From NCBI GenBank assembly GCA_910579655.1, contig CAJTVE010000083.1, forward strand, positions 1 through 10,651: a DNA stretch of 10,651 nt, written 5' to 3'. Both the position numbers and the translations under genes were made by a program. The notes beneath the pieces are model-generated. The model ran no database searches and was not told where the DNA came from. It worked only from the letters and a program-made list of their open reading frames with translations. This DNA comes from an uncultured Allobaculum sp. GTDB taxonomy: Bacteria; Bacillota_I; Bacilli_A; Erysipelotrichales; Erysipelotrichaceae. Below, piece after piece: positions 5,974 through 10,651 of the stretch (its first letter is position 1; every line of letters starts with the position of its first letter).

Positions 5974-8229
5974 TTATTCAGTTTCTTCAGCTTTTGGAGC
6001 AGGTTTGTCAGAAGGCTGATCTTCTTTGGGCCTGTGGTGATCAAACTTTCTTGGACCATTGGCGCGGCGGTTATCTTTACGAGGTGGGCGCTGGGGACGT
6101 TCTGGTTCTTTCCAGTCTGCTGGTTTTGGCAGCAGAGCTTTCGCAGAGACTTTCACTTTGCCATCTTCAATATCAGTGACTTTGACATCAATCTCGTCGC
6201 CGATTTTCAGAACATCTTCTACATTGCCTACCCGGTTCCAGGAAATGTTGGAGATATGGAGCAGGCCATCGGTCTTGCCAAACAGGTTGACAAAAGCGCC
6301 GTAGCTTTCAACGCGGACAACTTTACCGGTATAGACTTCATCGATCTTCGCTTCACGGACAATGGCTTCGATCTGAGCTTTCGCTTTATCGATAGCTTCC
6401 TGATCTTTGTGGTAGATCACAACAGATCCATCGTCTTCGATATCAATCTTGACGTTGTCACATTCAGCAATGATCTGGTTGATCATCTTGCCGCCTGGAC
6501 CGATCACGTCTTTGATCTTCTCAGGGTTGATCTTCATCTGCGCAATTTTTGGTGCATATGGAGACAGTTCTTTGCGTGGTTCAGGGATTGCTTCTAACAT
6601 GTTGGCGAGAATTTCCTGGCGGGCTTTGTGTGCTTGCGCCAGGGCTTCTTCAAAGACTTCTTTGGTGATGCCTTTGACCTTGATATCCATCTGCAAGGCA
6701 GTAATTCCCTTCTGCGTTCCGGCAACTTTAAAGTCCATATCGCCAAAATGGTCTTCCATCCCCTGAATATCAGTCAGAACGGTGTATTGCCCTGTTTCTT
6801 CGTTCATGATCAGACCCATGGCAACCCCGGCCACTGGCGCCTTGATTGGAACCCCGGCAGCCATTAAGGACATCGTGCCGGCACAAATGGACGCCTGAGA
6901 GGAAGAACCGTTGGATTCGGTAACTTCCGCAACCGTACGAATTGTGTATGGGAATTCTTCTTCGCTTGGCAGAACTTTCGAGAGTGCACGTTCACCCAGT
7001 GCGCCATGACCGATTTCACGGCGTCCAGGAGAGCCCATGCGTCCAGTTTCACCAACAGAGTATGGCGGGAAGTTGTAATGATGCATAAAGCGTTTGTTTT
7101 CAACTTCAGTCACATCATCAATAATCTGGTTTTCGTTGAGCGCCCCAAGGGTGGTCGCTGAAATAACCTGGGTTTCACCACGGGTGAACATAGCAGAGCC
7201 ATGAACACGCGGCAGCAGGTCAACCTGGGAATTAAGCGGACGAATTTCATCTACCGCCCGGCCATCGGGACGGATCTTGTCTTCGATAATCAGGCGCCGA
7301 ACTTCATCGGCTTCAATCGAACGGCAGATCTTGCCGGCTTCTTTAACCGCTTCAGCCTTTTCTTTTTCAGTGGCATACTCTTTGGCTTCGTATTGCGCTT
7401 TACACTGATCAATCAGGGTATCGATGGCTTCATAGCGTTCGAGTTTTTTAGGAATAGAAACAGCCTGGCGGATATCCTGTTCATAAGTTTCACGAACAGC
7501 AGCTTCCAGTTCTGGATCTGGAGCATAAAGCTCAATTTCCCGTTTTGGTTTTCCGCAGGCTGCGATAATCTGTTCTTCAAATGCGCAGAGTTCTTTGATT
7601 TTTTCGTGGCCGAACATCAAAGCTTTCAGCATCACTTCTTCACTGACTTCGTTGGCTCCGGCTTCAACCATGTTGAGTGCCTGGCTTGTTCCGGCAACGG
7701 TCAGTTCAATTTCAGAGCGTTCTGCCTGCTCGGCATCCGGATTGCAGATATATTCGCCATCAATCAGTCCAACTTTCACACCGGCGATTGGACCGCCAAA
7801 TGGAATATCGGAAATGCATAAAGCCAGCGATGCCCCAAGCATCGCTGCCATTTCAGACGAAGCATCCTGGTCTACGGATAAGACCGTATTGACTACCTGA
7901 ACCTCATTTCGGAAACCTTCCGCAAATAAAGGACGGATCGGGCGGTCAATCATGCGGGCAGTCAGCGTAGCATGTTCAGTTGGACGGCCTTCACGGCGTA
8001 AGAATCCACCCGGGATTTTTCCGACTGAATACAGCTTTTCCTCATAGCTGACTGTAAGTGGAAAAAAGTCCAGTCCTTCTTTAGCCTGTTGGCTGGCAAC
8101 AGCTGTGGACAGGACGACTGTGTCTTCATAACGGACAATAACGGCACCGCTTGCCTGTTTGGCAATTTCACCGGTCTCTACCGTGATGTTTTTTCCACAA
8201 AAGTCAAGATGAAATACCTGTTTTGACAT
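5974..8229 (-). CDS. pnp: Polyribonucleotide nucleotidyltransferase (PNPase)
   Basis: Trimeric 3'-to-5' phosphorolytic exoribonuclease that degrades mRNA to nucleoside diphosphates and can also add tails; cytoplasmic. The 751 residues show the full family layout: first RNase PH domain (about 1-140) with G-G-F-L-R-R-E-G-R-P-T-E at 74-85; helical linker (about 150-300); second RNase PH domain (about 315-540) with G-R-R-E-I-G-H-G (402-409), the phosphate-site S-S-S at 442-444 and catalytic D493, D499 and K501; a KH domain with I-G-P-G-G-K at 576-581; an S1 domain (about 633-700); and a Pro/Arg/Lys-rich tail (702-751) that is probably disordered and RNA-binding. The ATG is preceded by GAGAGG at a rather long 13-base spacing. 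It is not in an operon with rpsO here, being separated by a lipoprotein gene and a terminator, and has its own downstream terminator. Confidence 0.98.
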   Translation of the reverse strand: MSKQVFHLDFCGKNITVETGEIAKQASGAVIVRYEDTVVLSTAVASQQAKEGLDFFPLTVSYEEKLYSVGKIPGGFLRREGRPTEHATLTARMIDRPIRPLFAEGFRNEVQVVNTVLSVDQDASSEMAAMLGASLALCISDIPFGGPIAGVKVGLIDGEYICNPDAEQAERSEIELTVAGTSQALNMVEAGANEVSEEVMLKALMFGHEKIKELCAFEEQIIAACGKPKREIELYAPDPELEAAVRETYEQDIRQAVSIPKKLERYEAIDTLIDQCKAQYEAKEYATEKEKAEAVKEAGKICRSIEADEVRRLIIEDKIRPDGRAVDEIRPLNSQVDLLPRVHGSAMFTRGETQVISATTLGALNENQIIDDVTEVENKRFMHHYNFPPYSVGETGRMGSPGRREIGHGALGERALSKVLPSEEEFPYTIRTVAEVTESNGSSSQASICAGTMSLMAAGVPIKAPVAGVAMGLIMNEETGQYTVLTDIQGMEDHFGDMDFKVAGTQKGITALQMDIKVKGITKEVFEEALAQAHKARQEILANMLEAIPEPRKELSPYAPKIAQMKINPEKIKDVIGPGGKMINQIIAECDNVKIDIEDDGSVVIYHKDQEAIDKAKAQIEAIVREAKIDEVYTGKVVRVESYGAFVNLFGKTDGLLHISNISWNRVGNVEDVLKIGDEIDVKVTDIEDGKVKVSAKALLPKPADWKEPERPQRPPRKDNRRANGPRKFDHHRPKEDQPSDKPAPKAEETE

Positions 8230-8232
8230 CTT

Positions 8233-8274
8233 GTTATATTTACCTCTCTTATTTTGTCAAGGCACATCATAACA
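8233..8274 (-). promoter_or_regulatory. pnp promoter candidates
   Basis: Two overlapping signals lie just upstream of pnp. TGT-TATGAT (8274-8266) is an extended -10 that would start RNA near 8259, leaving about 30 bases of leader that includes the GAGAGG ribosome site. TTGACA (8260-8255) and TATAAC (8238-8233) with a 16-base spacer are a better consensus pair, but would start RNA at about the pnp start codon itself (near 8226). The first arrangement is easier to reconcile with the SD. Confidence 0.45.
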
Positions 8275-8435
8275 TAACGAAATTTTACAATCACTCAAAC
8301 ATGTAAATTCCAATTTCCTGAGCTCGAACTGTAATTTATTCGCATAAAAATGTTGTAAAGGCATTCATTGGAGAGTCCAAAATCGGGACTGCAAAATTCC
8401 GGAAAACAGAATGGAAAAGCAGAAAATAAGGAACG

Positions 8436-8465
8436 AAAAAAACCATCTCCCAAAAAGGAAATGGT
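8436..8465 (-). terminator. Intrinsic terminator of the lipoprotein gene
   Basis: In the minus-strand RNA ACCAUUUCC (8465-8457) pairs with GGAGAUGGU (8450-8442), nine pairs including one G-U, around a six-base U-rich loop. It is followed by an uninterrupted U-run (8441-8436). It lies about 100 bases past the stop codon, which leaves an unusually long 3' untranslated region. Confidence 0.85.
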
Positions 8466-8567
8466 CAGAAATTCAAATTGACAAGGATCTGATTGACTGG
8501 ATGGCTTCAAAAGACTGATGCTGTCTTTGCCAGGGCAGCTCTTCTTTCAAAAAACGTTTAAAGTCTG

Positions 8568-9803
8568 CTATTTGGATTCAGACTTGGTGCTTTCCGATTT
8601 TTCTTTCGATTCTGAATTGGTTCTGGACTCAGCATCTGATTTCTTTTCAGAGTCTGCTTTGGATTCCGATTTCTTTTCAGAATCGGCTGCGAATTCAGTG
8701 GTTTCTTTCTTGGACTCTTCATCCTTCGATTCAGAAGCTTTGCTGGAATCATTTTCAGTCTTCGACTCCCCTAGCAGAGTGAAGGAATCATTTTCGGCCA
8801 GCGACTTGTCGTTGATCTGGTCAAAGAATGCAGTGAAGAATTCACCCCATGTTTCGGGCGCCTGTTTGATTTCTACCTCATCGGTGCTGTACAGATCAGC
8901 CGAATTGCCATCAAGAACAGCAGTCGACTTATTGGTGATAGAGATCTTGCTTAAGGCGCCATTTTCATTCATGGTCATTTTCATGGTGACATCGGTGATA
9001 TCACAGGAATCAAGAACATAGGAACCATCACCGCGAATATCGTTGCGGTCATGACCATAACCAGCCTGGTACGCTTCATCGAGCTGAGTGTTGTACTCCT
9101 CCACATCCTTGATCGAAATCGTCCAGGTGTAGTCATTGCCGATTTTTTCCAGATCATATGTATAGATCGAAGGGATATCGGTTGGCTGCAGGACAAGGCT
9201 TGCCCCCAGCAGAGTATTCAATGGATAGACAACTGCATTATCAATGCTTGTGCGCAGTTCTTCTTCATTGGTGTCTTTTAAAGCACTGTCGGAAACGGAG
9301 ATCTGGTCAATGGTAAAATCCTGTGGGGTTTTGCCTAAAAGTTCCTTGGCTTCTTCGTCTTCTTTTGGATTGACGTAAACTGTGGTGATGTTTTTCGGAC
9401 TGGATTCCATCAGACCAAAGATCGGCTGGTCTTCGGAAACTTCTTCATACAGCTGATAAAAAGCATTCTCGCTGCCATATCGGACATCATAGTTTTTAAA
9501 GCTGTTTTCTACTGTGGATAAGTCCTCACTGTCCAGGGAAAGTCCTTTACTGTTGACATCTTCCGTAAAGATCAGTCGATGATCACTTTCCTTGCTGGTG
9601 GCATCAATCAACGAACGAAAGACATCTACCACGTCCTGTGAAGCAGAGTCGCTGGTAATCGCGGCAGTTTTCTTTAACAGTTCACTTGGTGCGTTTTCTT
9701 CGGTGACTTTTACCGGTGCACTCGAACAGGCACTCAACAGGCTGCAGGAGAGCAGCGCCGCCATGGCTGCACCTGTCATTTTTTGTAGAGATCGATTCAT
9801 CAT
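8568..9803 (-). CDS. Predicted surface lipoprotein of unknown function with Ser/Glu/Lys-rich tail
   Basis: 411 residues with a classic lipoprotein signal peptide: basic N-region (Arg4, Lys8), hydrophobic core (about 11-22) and lipobox L-S-A-C with the lipidated Cys26. It should be exported by Sec, lipidated by Lgt and anchored on the outer face of the membrane. Residues 30-340 are soluble, Asp/Glu-rich and probably globular; one other cysteine is at 267. I do not recognise the family. From about 345 to the end the chain is almost entirely Ser, Glu, Lys, Asp and Thr, with A-D-S-E-K-K-S repeated at 373-379 and 383-389; this tail should be disordered. Two consecutive ATGs start the gene; AAGGA lies about ten bases upstream. 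It is monocistronic by its own -10 candidate and terminator, sitting between rpsO and pnp. Confidence 0.9.
   Translation of the reverse strand: MMNRSLQKMTGAAMAALLSCSLLSACSSAPVKVTEENAPSELLKKTAAITSDSASQDVVDVFRSLIDATSKESDHRLIFTEDVNSKGLSLDSEDLSTVENSFKNYDVRYGSENAFYQLYEEVSEDQPIFGLMESSPKNITTVYVNPKEDEEAKELLGKTPQDFTIDQISVSDSALKDTNEEELRTSIDNAVVYPLNTLLGASLVLQPTDIPSIYTYDLEKIGNDYTWTISIKDVEEYNTQLDEAYQAGYGHDRNDIRGDGSYVLDSCDITDVTMKMTMNENGALSKISITNKSTAVLDGNSADLYSTDEVEIKQAPETWGEFFTAFFDQINDKSLAENDSFTLLGESKTENDSSKASESKDEESKKETTEFAADSEKKSESKADSEKKSDAESRTNSESKEKSESTKSESK
8637..8687 (-). repeat. 30-base direct repeat in the lipoprotein tail
   Basis: The codons for A-D-S-E-K-K-S occur twice with a 30-base period (8687-8667 and 8657-8637), sharing a 14-base identical core (plus strand 8638-8651 and 8668-8681). 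Such repeats can change copy number by slippage. Confidence 0.6.
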
Positions 9804-10086
9804 TATCTTTTTTTCCTTTTTCTAAAACAGACTGACCAGGCAGTCTCTGTCTTTATTGTAGGCATATTGAGCTGAAAATCAGGTTAAAACGACTTTTAAG
9901 ACGCTCCGTCTCGTCCTTATTGGATAAAATCTCCCACCATAAAGACGATTTATCCAGTCAGATCCAGAAACCTGCCCACTTTTGAGAAGATGCCCATACG
10001 TACTCTCCAGCTTTCGGCCTGATCAGACTGTCGCCAGAATTTGCCGCCCAGCTTATCTACATCAAGCTGCAAGCGTTCAAAAGAGT
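9804..10086. other. Intergenic region between rpsO and the lipoprotein gene
   Basis: No ORF with an RBS. Besides the promoter region just before the lipoprotein gene, it holds an 8-bp inverted repeat TGGATAAA/TTTATCCA (9921-9928 with 9949-9956, 20-base loop) and next to it a 5-bp hairpin AGACG/CGTCT near 9900-9912. The stretch 9960-10086 shows nothing I can name. Confidence 0.5.
9829..9882 (-). promoter_or_regulatory. Candidate promoter and 5' hairpin of the lipoprotein gene
   Basis: TACAAT (9860-9855, five of six) with a weak CTGATT 16 bases upstream (9882-9877) would start RNA near 9848. The transcript would then begin almost directly with a 6-bp hairpin (9846-9841 with 9834-9829, 6-base loop) followed by GUUUU. 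This may be a 5' stabilising hairpin or a weak attenuator. Confidence 0.35.
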
Positions 10087-10111
10087 AAAAAAAAAGCAAG
10101 CTTGCGCTTAC
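10087..10111 (-). terminator. Intrinsic terminator overlapping the rpsO stop codon
   Basis: In the minus-strand RNA GUAAGC (10111-10106) pairs with GCUUGC (10101-10096), with one U-G pair, around a GCAA tetraloop (GNRA type) and is followed by nine Us (10095-10087). The UAA stop codon of rpsO (10110-10108) lies inside the 5' arm of the stem, so a terminating ribosome would cover the hairpin. Confidence 0.88.
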
Positions 10112-10371
10112 TTTCTCAGACCAAGTCTTGCGATCAGAGTTTTATAACGTTCCAGATCTTTGCGTTTCAGGTAAGCCAGCAGGTTTTTTCTGTGACCAAC
10201 CATCTGCATCAGACCTCTGTAGGAATGGTAGTCGTGTTTGTGAACTTTGAAGTGCTCAGTCAGTTCGTTAATACGGCGGGTCAGGATAGCAACCTGAACT
10301 TCAGGAGAACCTGTATCTCCTTCGTGTACGGCAAATTCTTTGATGATTGCCTGCTTTTCTGCATTTGTCAT
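10108..10371 (-). CDS. rpsO: 30S ribosomal protein S15
   Basis: Primary-binding protein of the 30S subunit that contacts helices 20-22 of 16S rRNA and organises the platform. The 87 residues match the family length. Signature elements are D-T-G-S-P-E-V-Q-V-A (19-28), H-K-H-D-Y-H-S-Y-R-G-L (44-54) with the rRNA-contacting His/Asp/Ser region, and the end Y-K-T-L-I-A-R-L-G-L-R-K (76-87). AAGGAGA lies about seven bases before the ATG, an excellent SD. It has its own terminator overlapping the stop, so it is probably transcribed alone rather than with pnp as in many bacteria. Confidence 0.98.
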   Translation of the reverse strand: MTNAEKQAIIKEFAVHEGDTGSPEVQVAILTRRINELTEHFKVHKHDYHSYRGLMQMVGHRKNLLAYLKRKDLERYKTLIARLGLRK

Positions 10372-10600
10372 GAAATTTTCTCCTTCATTTCGATTTCCGT
10401 TCGATACGAAGTATTGGTCGGAGTGTCCAGATACCGCGTATGAATCCGGTCAGAATCTTCGTTTCAGTTGTTTCTGAAGCGAACTGCTACAGTGTATTCT
10501 TTTTTGGCCAAAAGAACAAGTCCAAGCTTTCAGTTTCTCGCCATTCGACAGGCAGAAACCGCAAAAATGAATGTGGTTACTGTTCACACCCTATTAAAAA
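10372..10600 (-). promoter_or_regulatory. rpsO upstream region and structured leader
   Basis: No gene is visible. A weak promoter pair TTGTTC / TACACT with a 17-base spacer can be read at about 10522-10494. Downstream of it the RNA can form an imperfect stem (10483-10474 with 10467-10458, one mismatch, 6-base loop) and two small hairpins with AUAC/GUAU arms, ending at the SD. S15 commonly represses its own translation by binding such leaders; whether this one is of a known S15-leader class is not decidable by eye. Confidence 0.35.
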
Positions 10601-10609
10601 GACACGACG

Positions 10610-10649
10610 AAAAGACAAGTTTGCTCATCATTTTACAAGCTTGTCTTTT
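10610..10649. repeat. Perfect 10-bp inverted repeat at the window edge, possible terminator
   Basis: AAAAGACAAG (10610-10619) is exactly complementary to CTTGTCTTTT (10640-10649) across a 20-base loop, with short T-runs on both outer sides. It could be the terminator of a minus-strand gene lying beyond 10651. The stem is AU-rich and the loop long, so this is uncertain. Confidence 0.35.
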
Positions 10650-10651
10650 TG

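Larger units (their letters stand above)
8230..8567. other. Intergenic region between the lipoprotein gene and pnp
   Basis: Contains the lipoprotein terminator (8436-8465) and the pnp promoter candidates (8233-8274). The AT-rich stretch between them (8275-8435) and the 100 bases between the lipoprotein stop and the terminator show no ORF with an RBS, and nothing else I can name. Confidence 0.55.

Noticed and set aside
5676..6179. 167-codon plus-strand frame running from the intergenic region into pnp
   Set aside because: Starts at TTG with no SD, has no recognisable sequence, and half of it is the complement of the pnp 3' end.
7201..7821. 206-codon open frame on the plus strand
   Set aside because: Antisense shadow of pnp, Phe-rich complement of Glu/Lys codons, with no RBS or recognisable domain.
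10213..10224. Tyr instead of Arg in the S15 H-S-R-R-G-L motif
   Set aside because: Tyr-Arg-Gly-Leu-Met is also found in S15 of streptococci and related Bacillota, so it is a lineage variant rather than an anomaly.

Overview
All eight recognisable protein genes lie on the minus strand, so transcription runs from high to low coordinates. The gene set points to a low-to-mid GC Bacillota (Firmicutes). The evidence is a MurC with the E-x-C-E...RHFLAY signature of the Bacillus type, a PepV-type dinuclear zinc dipeptidase, a YtpP-like short thioredoxin next to trmB and murC, and SD-led genes with GNRA-loop intrinsic terminators. Order-level placement (perhaps Erysipelotrichia-like) is only a guess. 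There is no phage, transposon, CRISPR, tRNA or rRNA signal.

Layout in the direction of transcription: (1) rpsO (10371-10108) has a long structured leader upstream and a strong terminator that overlaps its stop codon. (2) A 411-residue lipoprotein (9803-8568) of unknown function follows, with a low-complexity Ser/Glu/Lys tail and its own terminator at 8436-8465. (3) pnp (8229-5974) comes next and ends in a GNRA-loop terminator at 5930-5955. (4) A 785-base gap (5973-5189) holds several inverted repeats. It also holds a possible 33-codon small gene with an extended -10 and RBS, and an unusual pepV leader in which the only good Shine-Dalgarno serves the wrong frame. (5) A tight five-gene operon follows: pepV, trmB, a YtpP-like thioredoxin, an intrinsically disordered protein and murC. 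Its junctions are a 4-base overlap, a short gap, a 3-base gap and a 1-base overlap. (6) The last 394 bases (394-1) have no convincing gene or terminator.

The window is mainly housekeeping: 30S assembly and RNA turnover (S15, PNPase), tRNA m7G46 methylation, dipeptide hydrolysis, thiol redox and UDP-MurNAc-L-alanine synthesis. I found no clearly new multi-gene system. The points most worth following up are: the disordered protein before murC, which carries a duplicated [VI]-I-S-P-I-Y-G-T peptide kept despite synonymous codon divergence; the pepV leader; the candidate small gene at 5456-5557; and the lipoprotein that separates rpsO from pnp.
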